The position numbers were made by a program, and so were the translations under genes. A stretch of DNA of 64,000 nt. It comes from Setaria digitata (taxonomy: Eukaryota; Nematoda; Chromadorea; Rhabditida; Setariidae). Under the pieces are notes generated by a model, which was not told where the DNA came from, did no database searches, and saw only the letters and a list, made by a program, of their open reading frames with translations. The stretch lies in contig RCAB01000020.1 of assembly GCA_003640385.1 (NCBI GenBank), positions 62,001 through 126,000 on the forward strand, written 5' to 3'. Each line of letters begins with the position of its first letter. Positions within the stretch are counted from its first letter, which is position 1. Positions 25,609 through 38,521 of the stretch are shown in pieces.

Positions 25609-26471
25609 TTATCCTTTCTTCTGACTATCGAAATATTCCTGAAGAAACGCACGAGCGGCATCATCTTGACCATAATCACGCACAACTACGCAGGAACATC
25701 CCACCACCTAAAATAAAAGTTATGCAAATGTTTCCATCGTTATAGGAATAATCAGATAACTGTCAAATGTTCCAGCCAATTCAAAAGACTCCTATCAAGC
25801 ATACGATTATTGATACCCACGACCTCAACTATCAAAATTTGGCAATGTTTTATGGGTATTAAAATGATTAAAGAATTGAAAAATTGCTCATTTTCAGGTG
25901 GTACTGTACATATGCATTGACATGTTATATAACTTGAAGTCTTTTGGTTCTAGTACTGTCCACGTCAGTTACTCGAAAATTATTGTAGCTCAACTACATT
26001 GTACATATACATAAAATACATATGATAATTAAAAGAGAACCTTTCGAGCTTTTCCTTCCTTATCATATTTGCATAGACCAATCCATTCCCCCAACTGTTT
26101 TTTGTCTTTGATTTTAACCAGAGGTATCTGATGTTCATTACATAATGCTTCCACTAATTTAGTATACATTGGCTCGTCACAGTTCTCAGCCAGCACACAA
26201 AAATAAGCTTGACGCCTAAAGTTTTGAGTATCTTGGTTTTACTTCTTTTTCAATTCCGTAAACCAAAACCTATAAGGGATTGGAAAAAAACAGCTCATCA
26301 TACATTCGAAATTATCTCAAAGTCGCACTTATCAAGAGCTTTAGCAGCTTCATGAAGACCTTTCGCCACTCCATCCATAACGATTGCTGATTTCAGAGCT
26401 CTTCGTAGCGCAGTCTTCACATCTAATTTTGCATCAACTGCTATAGCAGATTCTGTTGGTGGGATTTGCAT
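25609..26471 (-). CDS. rps-12: 40S ribosomal protein S12 (eS12)
   Basis: Three exons keep frame: 26329-26471, 26041-26215 and 25609-25707, giving 138 residues, the normal length for eS12. Diagnostic stretches are [58 protein letters not shown] and [15 protein letters not shown]. It is a protein of the small ribosomal subunit. The N-terminus, upstream of [19 protein letters not shown], is poorly conserved, as in other species. The start is taken as the ATG at 26471, which lies 13 bases after a CTTTTCAG acceptor; no upstream coding exon was found. Possible first gene of a three-gene cluster with PBDC1 and Nup58. Confidence 0.96.
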
Positions 26472-26484
26472 CTGCGTCTCATCT

Positions 26485-26492
26485 CTGAAAAG
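26485..26492 (-). promoter_or_regulatory. Likely SL trans-splice acceptor of rps-12
   Basis: The minus strand reads CTTTTCAG here and the exon begins at 26484, thirteen bases before the ATG. Ribosomal protein genes of nematodes are commonly trans-spliced. A cis-spliced 5' UTR exon is the alternative. Confidence 0.5.
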
Positions 26493-28528
26493 AATAATGT
26501 AACTAACATTCAACAGTCGTTAGTACATGTGGCGGCAAAATCTCCACAATTCTGTATCAATTCCAGCTCTCTTTATCGCTCAAAGAAAAGGAAACAGAAG
26601 GATCCAGCAAAGTCCATATGAAGGAAAAGAACTGAAAGACGATTTGAAAATAAAGGGGAGAGAAGAGGATGAAGAGTCTCAGACTGAAGCAAGTAAGCAA
26701 ACAACGAGCACAAACCCTCCTGCTTCCATCTCGAGCAGTTGTCCTCGATGAGTTCTTCACTTTCCTCAACTGAACTGATCCAATTAACACTGAAATCATA
26801 CCTCTAATTAACCTCACCAACAAAACCACCGCCACCGCCATCACCAAACCAACAAGTAGCCGTACTCCCCAAAACTTAAAATGCTGGCACAGTGCCAGTA
26901 GCAATGCCTAATGTTCAGAAAAATCTCATTTAGCAGCGCAATAACCTCTCTAAATACATGAGTGTACATAGTATACGTGATATATTTCCCGGTGTGCTGC
27001 AATGTGACTGTAACATTTGGCGACAAGTCTATAAAATACCAGTACAGGTGAAGTCACTGACGTTCCAACGATTCAACCTAACGGGAACCCATCCAGTATA
27101 CAGACTCGAGGATGCAGAACTGAAATGACGGTCGCAAGTGGTAGTAAATTTATAGGAATGATGCGAACTCATTCTGGCCTGTCATTGCTTCGTCATTTTC
27201 AACTGATTTCCGTCCCTTCGTAATTCTGCAATTACGATAGGTAGCATTTCTGTGGCAGTGTGATTTTGAAATTTCTCTCGTCACATATTTTCAAGATACT
27301 TTAGAAGTTATACCATCCGTGTCAGAAAAGTCAGCATTTATAAGATTTGACAAGCAAACGGTACTTAAGTTTGATTGTCCTTATTACTTCAGTTAATAAC
27401 AAAGATGAGTTTTGATTAAAATGAAGTCAAGTAAATTGTTTATTAGCGAACTGTGCCTGAATCCTAAACTGGATTTTTTTTAAAGTCTCACACCTGAGAT
27501 TTCCCAGTACACAGACACCTGATATTTCGCGACAGAAGTGTTTCCATTCGGAGATGTTGTTTCCTTGTCATAGAGCTTTTTGACATGGAATGATTATACT
27601 GGTTCTATTCTACAATGATAGTTGAATACTGAATCATTTGAAACTTTTCAGAGGACTTGATAATGCTTCACTAGTGGTTCTAGTGAACTTTTGGCTAGAA
27701 GTTGGAAAAAGTTCATGAACCAATCACGTTTTTCCAAAATTAGCTTTGCGATAATTTACTTGACTAGTTGAAACCCTACACTCAGTGCGAAGAGTAATTG
27801 CAAGACGAAGGATTCTAAATAATTTATTGAGAATATTTCAGTGAGAGAATGGAACTGAATATTAGCTTTAAAGCAATACACTGTTATTGTTCCTATTTGG
27901 AAATTCCTTGTACTCTGTCACTTTCCGGATATCTGAGACAATTTTAAAATGTCCCACAAGCTTTAAAACTTTTTGAATAAAAGATCGTAAATACGAAGAA
28001 AGGCAAAAAAAAAAAGTAGTGTTGCTGTGAATGTTGCTGTTATCAAAAGCATATCAGTGATATAAACTGCCAAAAAACTGTTATTCAGCCGGTAACTGTA
28101 ACGTCTTTTGTGATCACCACAATTTTTTTACAATATATTTTGTAATGCTTTGACATTGTCAGCCATTAAATTTTCATGGTTTCCAGTCCAAAGAAACGAA
28201 AAGTAATCTAAATGAATGAAATTAAACAAATTATGCAGACACTTCAATAATGGAGTGACATTAGGATGTGGCAATACGTCTAGGACTTCAAACTTACATA
28301 GATACTGCAACTGGCAACGTAAATGATGAGTGTAAGATAAAATTATACTAGGAATGCAATGTAAGAACACTCATACTCGACTTCAGACTGATAGAGAGAA
28401 TTAGTGATAAGTCAAAATCCAAATGATCAGTAATTTCTACCGTCAGCACTGCTTTCACTTCTAATTCGATGTGTCATTTTTTAAATGACTCGCCAGAATG
28501 CTGAATGGAGGAACGATACAATAATGTA
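26493..28528. other. Intergenic region between the Na+/Ca2+ exchanger and rps-12
   Basis: 2 kb that should contain the rps-12 promoter and the exchanger's 3' UTR. Open frames near 26527-26904 are short, overlap on both strands, and have no likeness to known domains. No RNA gene or repeat is visible. Confidence 0.5.
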
Positions 28529-31500
28529 TCAAATAGTAATATAATTATAGGTCTGCAGAGTTGATAGCAGCACATACCCCAACCAAAGAATAACAAAAAT
28601 CAAAGCACTGAGAGTTTTAGGTCCTAGTGGACCTCCAAGTTCTCCTTTACCAAAGAATGCTAAAACTCGTCGAGCTATTAACAGTAGCAAACAAATTCCA
28701 GATGTAGCCATAAATATTGCAACACTGAAATTACTCTGATCAACATGATATCAGTGAAATTATGAATTAGCCGTTAAAACTGGAGAGATAATTGACTGTG
28801 AAGGAACTTTACAAACCTGAAGCTCAGACTGCCAGCAGTGACTACAAATTGTTGATTCCTGGTAAACCAGTAAACAGCAGCAATGGTCCACGGTAATCCG
28901 AGTCCAAGAAACACGTTCACAGCATTAGAACCAGTTATGTTGCCGATGGCATTATCAGCTGTAGCATCCTGAATAATTTCCCAAGTTTCAACAAGAATGG
29001 TGTAACCAGCGAGAAACCATTCTAATACACAATTAATATATCTGTATTTTAAAAAAGATTATATTTCCAGCACGATTGGTTGTAATTATCAGTGGAAAAG
29101 ATTGATTTAATGGGTTGATTAATTAGTGAAGCAAGCAACATACAAATGAAGAAAAAACGGGAACATACATTTTGAGCTGCAATTTTTGATGCAAATGTAT
29201 CCGGAAGGCTGGTACCTAATGCAACCAATGTTATTGCTGTGACGGTATCTTTTAGCCCAATCATGCAGCCGAATATACTTGCCAGGTCCCCTGAATTCAT
29301 AACCTGTCAGGAAGAATTAAGATTTTTCGTCACAAATTTATTTTTACTCACAAATGAAAGAAAAAATGAAAAAACTGACCTATGACGGCAGTAATGAAAC
29401 CAATTAAGACCAGTGCACAAAAAAAAGCCAACCATCCATTTAGAATTCTGGTTGGAGGTATTAAAGCTGCCATAACTTTCCATGGAAATGATAAAACATG
29501 CAACACACAATCCATCAAGGTAGCATTCTCAATATCACCAGCATTGACACTTGTTGCTTGAATAAGCTAGAAAGCACCTCTTTAAAACACTATTCTGAGG
29601 GAGCAGTAATTATCTATTCATCCTGTGAAATGTGGTAGTTGGAGGTTACACACATTTATTAACATTAATATTAGTTAAACTATCACTTAGGGAAGAGAAT
29701 TTACCTGTTCAAGCCACGTACGAGTTCCAAATGTCATCTGCTCAATGTGATATGATACCAGCTTCCGAACGTTTATTACATTTCTGAATACATTATCATC
29801 ACAAATAATTGTGACTACCGTCTGCTTATTGGGTCCAATTGTTACAGCTGAAAATAGCAGAAATATTTTGCTTTTTGTCTATAATCTACACTGATTTTCC
29901 GACTACTTCAATTTAGATTGCTCTACCATTAGCAGTATCACATACTTCCTGTAGATGAGAGAAGATTGATGTTGAATGTTTCATCCTTCTCTTCATTCAT
30001 GTCATCATATATCCTCACATCGATGTACTTCTCATATTCGCTGCCCACAAATGTCAACACTCCATCAGTAATTCCCTGATAATCTTCACCACACTTGGCC
30101 GTAACAGATTCTGTTTCATATTGCACGCTGAAAGTGTTCTCATCATGTCGGCCAAGACGGGTAACGAAAGCTCGAACATACTTTTGATTTTCTTTCACAA
30201 CCTAAAATGGAAATTAGTAAGCGATCGAGTCAACATTTCATAGTTAACTTTACAAACAGAATAATTTGGAAAGGTCTCACGTAATTGTTTTTAACGAACT
30301 GAACCATCGGTTTCGCGAACAAATTTGAAGAATCATCGAGAAATTGAATTCGCGCTACATTTATTTCCCCAATTATGTTTTTCTCTTCATGATCAGCTCC
30401 AAACTATAAATCAAAGTTGCTAGGTTATAATCAATTGTGAATTTAAAAAAAAATAATGTTAAGATATTGATATATAATTTAAAATATTGATATAATGTTA
30501 AGGAGCCTTGTGATCATAACACCATCAGCTCGGTAATGCGAAAACCAAGACCACAACAAGATATGGATGAAATTGCTTCATTAAGAAGAGAATTATATGT
30601 CTCCAAAATAATTTTGATTTAAAAAATCTAACCATTTTCAAACAAACGTAGAATACATCACCAGATCGCCATTTTGCATCTTTCACTAAATCTACGTAAA
30701 GTTCCTTGATCTTTTCTCCAGGATTAAATTGTACCTTAACAGTACAGTTTTTGTGAAAACGCGTCTCAAAACAATTAACAGGCTTTTTTTTAGGTTATTT
30801 GGAACTTAGAAAACTAAAATTCTTTGGAACTCAACTAAGAGAGAGAGAATTTTTAATCCTGAGTGACTCCTATAATATTTTTATTTTGTTGAAGATATTT
30901 TATTAAAGATTACAGTTTCTGATTTCGCCAAAAAATGGAGATCTTTTTTGGCCAAGCCACTTTTCGTCGAGTAACGAAAGGTAAGTACTTTGTCAACTGG
31001 ATCATGACGAATAACCTGCAGATGGACGACAAAGTTTTTTCATATCTAAGCTTGTCAAGCATAAACCATTCATGTTGAAAGATGAATTCTTCACTGATAC
31101 AAATTCTGTCATTGCGAAATACATGCAGTGATTCAGATTTGCATGTATCCTAGGTATATTTAAACCCAATTACGAAAGCATCGCTGTATAATTACTTCAC
31201 AATGTCTGGCTGGATTGGTAACTTAGATTATCGATAACAGTTACCAAGGTTAATAAAATTAATCATACTACGACCCACTCTTAACATTACTTTCCCGCTT
31301 CCTTTAACGATCGAATATACGCGAGCCGAAAATTCTATTGTTTTTCGAACTGAAAAAAAAAATGATTACTGGATAGAAGAATGATGCATATATATTCCGG
31401 ATTTTTAAAACTATTCGAGAATTCACCTATTGCTGTTTTTACTGCTCTATCAGTTTCTTCAAGCACTCTTCCGGAATTCCAGTTTAAATCCATTTTTCGA

Positions 31501-33576
31501 GTAGCAGCAGCGAACCATCGTACTGCACGAATACGATACCACAGATGGCTGCGATTCTGAAATTTTTGTGTTTTCGATAGCGCTACATTCAAACAAAACA
31601 CGAATTTCGTTCAATATTGGTTCTTTGAAATTAATGTTGTTTTTATTATGAAATTATTAAATTCAACGGCTAGGTTGACTAATAAGTTGCTGCATATCTA
31701 CCGCACTGTGCATAATTAAATTTGATCCATGCAAAAATACACAAAATATTAAAATACCTGTATACGCCTTATTTTGGAAACAAGTAATTTGGATTGTTCA
31801 TCGGGTGACAAATTTGGGTAAACTCGCGATATCCATCGTAATATACGACGTAATGTTTCGTGATAGGTCATTTTATTCCATTCTTTTATCTGGGAATCTT
31901 TTAAAATGTCTCACTCTCAAATTAAAAGTCCCACTTATCTAACGGAACTTGATTACTGCTAATATGAATTAAGAGTTCATAGACTTCACCTACGTAAAAT
32001 GACAATTTTTTTCATCTGTAAATACTTTGAAAAAAATTCGGAGAAAGTTAATTTCTTCAGAAAGAGTACAGTTTTATCTCCAAGCTCCATTTCGGCAGCA
32101 AACTTTTGCAAACAATTATCAATATCCTCCTCTTCATACTTCCCAGCATCTATGCCATCAATCGGAAATTCTTCTTTCTGAGAAGCTTTGCTACGCTTCC
32201 AAAATTTGATATCCACCAAGTACGCAACAATTAGTAGGACGAAAAAAAAAGCAAAAGTCATCAAAGCTTCCCACAGTTCCACTACATCTGGCGATATCAC
32301 CACAAGTATCTGAAAGTCTTGGAAAAACCTTTGAATGCAGAAGTTTTACTCTTAAAAACATAAAGACTTCTGAAATCTTTGGGCAAATTAAGAAAACATC
32401 TCTTTGACTTGGGGATAACCGACATCTTGATCGAAGATGAATAAATCGAGGTAGTTCGAAGCAGAGATATCATCAAGAAAAGGTTTCATTCACAAGACAG
32501 TTTTCTGACTAATAAAATATACAAAATGATCTATAAACTAACTGAAATCGTACAATTAAAAGCCAAACATATGCCAAGCAGCTAAAGAGTGAAGTCGTAA
32601 CAAAGACAAGTATTTCCTTAACTCTTTTAACAGTCGGTGATGGCACAGCCATAATACATACTGCTGTGATACATAGCAGATTAAATGCTGCAGAGCCTGC
32701 AAAATGTTCAACAATTTCACACAACCATTATGGCATTTAAAGGTTCAACAATTTCACACAACCATTATGGCATTTAAAGGCTTTTAAAGGAAAAAAAAAG
32801 AAAGTGAAATTTCGAAAACGAAAAGAAATTTGTTTAAATATGTGAGGGAAACAGTTCCTCTAAAAACACTCTGAATTATCGAAAATAATTTTTCTGCTTT
32901 TGATTAATTAAAGGCGAAAAAAGAGTTGTAAGGAACAAACCAACGATAGTGCCGGGACCAAGTTCACCAGCACGGAAATGGTTGCCTACAATTTCAACTA
33001 CTGAAAGCAGAATTTCCGGCGCACTGCTTCCCAATGCCTGAAGTGTGTCAATTTTTAATTTGAACGAGTGAAATACTGAAATTGCTAATCCAACGTCTAA
33101 TTCAAAAGCATAGATTGATGACATACCATTAAGCTTAAATTGGCCACAGCTGGATTCCATACACGTACTTCTATGCTATCATTCGGGTTAGTTATTTCAT
33201 TTCCCTGCACCAGACTGCTCCTTCGTGAGCGTTTCGGTTTAACCTTTCTGAAATACGGCATCCGGTTGTAAGGACAGTTACTGAAGAGTCCATCATTGAA
33301 ACTTATTGCACATTTCGAACTTTTAGGTGCACTGTCCAGTCTAGTTAATATCATTCAGTAGTATATAGCCAAGAAGAACTTGGTCGATGACGTGACTTTT
33401 TCGATGGAACACATGAAAACATCTGCAACAATTGCAGTGCCAAGAAAGCAATACACCAATGCCAAAAAGTAGAAAATGGCATTAGGCAATGAGATGAATG
33501 CAGCCGGCACCACAATTCCATCCTTGCATTCTTTCTTTGTCACATTCGATAGTCCTTCAAATCCATCATGCATCAT
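28529..33576 (-). CDS. Plasma-membrane Na+/Ca2+ exchanger, NCX (CaCA) family
   Basis: Seventeen exons keep frame: 33380-33576, 33127-33247, 32941-33037, 32554-32696, 32070-32309, 31758-31889, 31427-31556, 31279-31349, 30914-31015, 30633-30764, 30281-30403, 29946-30201, 29705-29847, 29380-29566, 29169-29290, 28817-28968 and 28529-28724, for 847 residues. Ion-binding repeat alpha-1 is intact ([31 protein letters not shown]), as is alpha-2 ([35 protein letters not shown]). Between them lie a long cytoplasmic loop and two Calx-beta domains. The second keeps the acidic calcium site ([12 protein letters not shown]); the first has lost most of it. The end [17 protein letters not shown] matches the last helices of vertebrate NCX. 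Known role: export of Ca2+ in exchange for Na+. C. elegans has several NCX genes and I cannot say which is the orthologue. The ATG follows a TTTCAG acceptor by seven bases. Confidence 0.93.
32707..32780 (+). repeat. Perfect 37-bp tandem duplication in an NCX intron
   Basis: Two identical adjacent copies of a 37-base unit (32707-32743 and 32744-32780), each beginning TTCAACAATTTCAC, followed by a short partial echo (TTTAAAGG). It lies in the intron between exchanger exons 3 and 4, close to the acceptor of exon 4. Identity of the copies suggests a recent event. Confidence 0.95.
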
Positions 33577-33583
33577 GGCTCAC

Positions 33584-33590
33584 CTGAAAT
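33584..33590 (-). promoter_or_regulatory. Splice acceptor just before the NCX start codon
   Basis: The minus strand reads ATTTCAG followed by seven bases and the ATG at 33576. It is either a trans-splice site or the end of a 5' UTR intron. Confidence 0.4.
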
Positions 33591-36500
33591 ACTGTGCCAG
33601 TTTATGAATAAATGATACCAAAATCTGAAAATATTATAAGCGAGTTGTTAAATTTAAAACAAAATAAAAGGTGAATTTCATGGCTAAGAGGAAAAATAAA
33701 AAAAAAGGAAGCATTGGAATCCATTGGAGGAGATTTTAAGGCTAATCTCTGCGAAGATTAATCTTTCAGATAGGCAGATAGGTAGCGATTTTGAGAGTTA
33801 TTTTACAAATCTGAAACACACAATGCATATTGCTGTGTATTAATTAGATTAAAGTGGATGGCAAACTTTGCTTCCAGAAGACAAAATATTCGCTAAGATG
33901 TTACTCATTAGACTGCTAAAAATTAGCACCTTCACTTGGATTTTGTTCAAGAGAACAAGTACTGTTTCGTAATAACTCGCCTCGTTTCTTTTTCCATGTT
34001 TTTTTTTGTTGACATCAAGTGATACTTTCCTTTCGATTTGGTCGAAATTACTGCAAAAGTAGTCTCAGAGATTGCTATTTGAAACTGTTTGATGGCAGTA
34101 ATAAGTTCAAAAATAGCAAGCAGTAGCTACGAACAATATCATCTCTCATAAAATTCAAAAACTTTTCAAGAGAAGGGAAGCGACCATTGTTGCGCTTGTC
34201 TGCGACAGCCACTAGTAGCGACGCTCAATAACCCAACTAAACAGGTAAAGGTATGCACAGCGATGACATCAACACACAGCCATTTGCGAAGAAGTGTTGA
34301 CAAGGGGAGGAGGACATAAACATCCGGTTGCGACATGGTTGTTTGGAGTACCAACTGAACTCTGGTCAGGCTCTGCTCATGTTTATGGTGACTAAGTAGT
34401 CTAAGCGGTAATGAAAATTTGATTTTTACTGAACTTAGAAGAATTACATTGCAGCAAAGATTTGCTTGAAATGTTTATCCACTTCTCACAATCACCTCCG
34501 AGTGAAAATAACTTTGAAGAAGTATTTCCTTAGAAAGTTTGCAAAAAATGTAATCACCGGGGAAGGGCAAGGGTAGACAAAAGTAAGGCTAACTCAACCA
34601 AGTATCAGTTCTGTATTTTTCACTCTCTTATAAAGTAAAGATGCTCTATCCTTTTAATTTAAATTCCTGAACCATAAACTTCAAACATTCTATTGGTAAT
34701 AAATAGGAACAAGCGCGGTTAGTTCGTAAGTTCATCGGGAGGCGTATGGCATTAAACGCCAAGTGGCGGTAATTCTGAATCACTGTCCAAAAAGTTCTAA
34801 TGATTCACGTTTCATCCTTATCACCACTTCCATAAAATGATAAAATTCAACCGGACAAAAGTGTGATTTAGCGATATACTGTTAAAGTTGCTGGAAGAAA
34901 ATTTATTTTAAAATCAAATTTCAAAAAGACATACCTTGACAAACTGTATAGGAATTATGATAAATAAGTCAAAAAAGGAATGATCATATGAAATCAAGAG
35001 AGTAAGTAAAAGCAATCGATCAAGTAGTTCTAAAGAGTTAAACAAAGAAAAAGGTCTGTACACATCTGAGATCAATGCAGCATAATTTCGTACTCGAACA
35101 CAATTGAAATAAATAAACACCTAAAAACTAATAGAGAACAAACCAGTAGTAATGATTTAATCTGCCAAACATCACGCAAGCTTCGGAAACTTTCTATAAT
35201 ATGAGGATAGTTTTGCTTGGAGCGATTATCAACTAATACTTCTCAGTATCTCTTTTTCAATTGAGGGTACCAAAATTGGCTGCGAAAGATTCCTATCATA
35301 AAAACACACCAACGATCGCCCTAAACTAGTATCCTACTGCCATAATAAGAGACTCCCGACGATATTACAACAGCAGTGAATTGTTCCTGAATCATAGATG
35401 AGTGACAACTACAATAAATGACGAAAGGACATCAAACAGATTTGAACAAGAACGTTTGCAAAAACTCTACTTCACTCCATTTGTTATGCAAAGTTAAAAA
35501 AGGATAAGTTATTTTATATAATTTCATTTCAGCTACACAAAACTCAGATAATTTAAAGTATTGTGAAATTTAGACAACTGACAGATTACTGTTTTACCCG
35601 AAATATTAACAGATTATATCTGAACTGACTATAATAATAAATAGACGAAATGAGTCAAAGTCCATTCTATTTAAAGAAATTAGGAAGGTTACAGAGCATA
35701 CTCAGAAGTCTTCTGCCTTCATATGACCATCACCCCACAAAAGAATTCAAATAAGACATTAAAAGGTAGGATAATTATCTAAACTTTTCTTCAAAATTTG
35801 TGTGAACAGTAAAGTTCAACGGTTTCATAGTAGTGCCATAAAAATTTCAAAAAAAAAAAAAAAAAAGAAAGAAAACTGGTCATTCGGAAATATAAATTGA
35901 ACCGGATAATAAGATTGGAAAGACCGATGTTAATATTCAAGGATTAAGAAGACGAAATATTATCCATTACGTCCGGCACTTCCAGTAATCGAATTACAGC
36001 AGTTAGAGATCAAAAAAGCTTCATCATATAAAATACTGATAATTAATACCAAAGCTAATAGCTAAAGACACAAACATAAAAAGAAAAAGTAGCTTGAAAA
36101 GCTCATATGACACATGATTCACGATCATTCAAGCAAGAAATTTCGAAATAAGAACTACTTTTTAAGCGTAATAGATTTTAATGATTGTCCTAGTTGTTTA
36201 AATAGAAAATATGCAAAAAATAAATAAATAGAACGAAATAATAAATATAAGAGAGGCATTTGGTTAATCCAGTGAAATATCTAAGCATTATGAAAAGATG
36301 AAATTAAAGTAATGCAGAAAAGGTTCGCAGTATAATTCATTAATTTTTGAAGGTAAAAATTTTCTGTTAATTGAGAGGAAGTCTATTCGGAAGAAAATGG
36401 CGTTTCATCCCAAAAAAGTTCTTCAAAATGGAGCAAGAGCATTCATTTAAAGTTAACATGTAATTGAGATAATAATGTGAGCAATGGTGGAAGAAAGTAT

Positions 36501-37421
36501 AAAAATAATTATAGGGAGAAAGAGAGGCGTAAAACTCATATAAATGGTGAAAACTCTGCCGGGCATTCTTATTTCTGCAATATCCAAGTGTCGTCCAGAA
36601 AATACTACCTTACTAAACATTCGTAACAGCAGTGGCAAAATTTGCAACAGAAAGTTAGTTACTCATACCGACATCAAGTTCAGCAAAAATGCAATTGATT
36701 TCAACATTCTCATGAAATTAATGATTTGAGTTCTTATTCTTTACTAAAATTAATCATTTATATTCGTATTTTTATCGTGAACTAAAAATGAACAAGACGC
36801 CCCGATTTCCCTTCTCTTATGAAACAAAGAACACTTGACAAGACCAAATAGTTTGAATCATAAAACTATCGAATTTAATATTAATTTAAGGACAACACTG
36901 AGACTGAGACAATCTGACATCGAAAAGGATTGTTGATGGATGTGCACTCCCGGTTTTCGATATCAGATGGTCCCATTGCCTGAAGCAACACCGACGAGAA
37001 CGGAATGGGACGGATGGGTCCTATACACCACTGGAATGTGTTGCGAAGCAAATGAACAGGAAATGTAACTGACTTGAGCTGTCATTCGTTGAACCTGAAA
37101 TGAACACTTGCTCAACAGCTTAGCTCATTTTTAAAATTAAAAAGTAATCCTTCATATTCAGAACATTATGAACAGATAGAATCTAGTAGTAATGAGAAAA
37201 GAGGGAGAGAAGGTAGGAACGAATAATATTACCGCTTAACGGAGTTAGTCTCCTTTTCAAGTCTATAAGACAGGGAGGTGTGGACATGGAATGTTAATGT
37301 TAGCTCTTAACCTGAAATCTCGAACTCCGAGCATGCAAAAATATCAAACAAGATGTAACGGGTCGTGCAAAGGTGTCACACCTTTTTCAGTGATCAAAAT
37401 AGAGAGTGTGTGCGTGAGTGC

Positions 37422-37440
37422 GAGAGAGAGAGAGAGAGAG
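37422..37440 (+). repeat. (GA)n microsatellite
   Basis: An uninterrupted GA dinucleotide run, flanked by imperfect GA/GTGC-rich sequence, in the gene-poor region upstream of the exchanger. Confidence 0.95.
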
Positions 37441-38521
37441 ATAGAAAGAGTTCCACGGACATTCGACGTTTCGCTGGTCGGATTCAGAATTCAGGATTCC
37501 ATTATGCTGTTCTTCCGAAGAAGGTTTTCGCCTTACACATCCAACTGCAGATTCAAGGATAGAAACAAGAGGAAGGAAGTGAATTTGGCTGAAGCTGTGA
37601 CGCTTCGGCTGTTTCAATTTTAACGACAGATATGAAAATGAATAAAAACGGAATCTAAGATAATCGTCCACCTCTCCTCTCATTTCCCTCACTCTGCAAA
37701 AACAATCACAATTACATCAGAACATCACAATGGTATTGATCGAGAAACATTTAAAACTGTCAATAAAATGGACGGTAAAGCTTAAAAAGTTACTACGAAA
37801 TGTATACAACAAGACAACTTTCAACAACCGAATTGAAGAACAGACTGTTTGGGATAAACACAGTTCCATTCTAGAGCTTTTTCTACAGTAATTATCAGTG
37901 TCAGGAGAGTTTTTATGATATCCCAAACATGATGGGACAACTTTCCACGACATACAACTAATCATAATAAGAAAACATGCACATCAATATACTATACACC
38001 ACATCCTATTAATCATATTTCGCTCATTAGCATTGCAATGGCCAATAATAGCAGCAAAGCTTCTGGCTGCGCCTCTTCAATCAATAACTCTTCCTATTAG
38101 TAATTAATTGCTAGGTCTGTGTTTGATTTGTGTTGATGCATCGGGGACTTTACTCCACAAATTTCATCTGAGTAAATTTTGTGAGAAACTTGAGTAAACT
38201 GGCGAAGGTTATCGATCGGAATGCGCATCACTGACAATGCTTTCTTCCGGAACATGTCAATCTGATGACAAAAGCAGAGCAAATTTAAAAAATAAAATGA
38301 AATGAACTAAAAGTATAACTTGAAATGGCCAGAAAACAAGACGATATCCAAGCAAAACACAGACAAATAAACGATTGTCCAGAAAATATGCGGCGAATTG
38401 TTGTAGTGAACTGAAGAAGACAAAACATAACAACGACAAAAGTCTGTCCTTCTAACTTGACAACACAAACAGACTCTTCTAATATTGGCCTCTCTTTTAT
38501 TTTTGAACAATGTATTTTTGC

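Larger units (their letters stand above)
33577..38521. other. Gene-poor stretch between ETR-1 and the exchanger
   Basis: 4.9 kb with no supportable gene. It should hold the exchanger's promoter on the left and the ETR-1 3' UTR on the right. It contains a poly(A) run near 35850 and a (GA)n run at 37422-37440. The open frames at 37291-37623 and on the opposite strand run through that repeat and are not convincing. Confidence 0.55.

Noticed and set aside
25708..26040. snoRNA in the rps-12 intron 2
   Set aside because: Ribosomal protein introns often host snoRNAs, but I could not find a convincing paired box C and box D or an H/ACA hairpin arrangement.
32539..32553. Extra residues RFQ at the end of NCX exon 4
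   Set aside because: A donor at 32553 joins WLLI directly to ILVVISP, matching the vertebrate helix without an insertion.
33301..33354. Extension of NCX exon 2 upstream (frame starting ILTRLDS)
   Set aside because: Using the ATTTCAG acceptor before 33247 gives a normal-length intron and a better match to vertebrate NCX than a 40-base intron would.
37291..37692. Open frames through the (GA)n run
   Set aside because: The frames exist because the dinucleotide repeat encodes Arg/Glu or Ser/Leu without stops.
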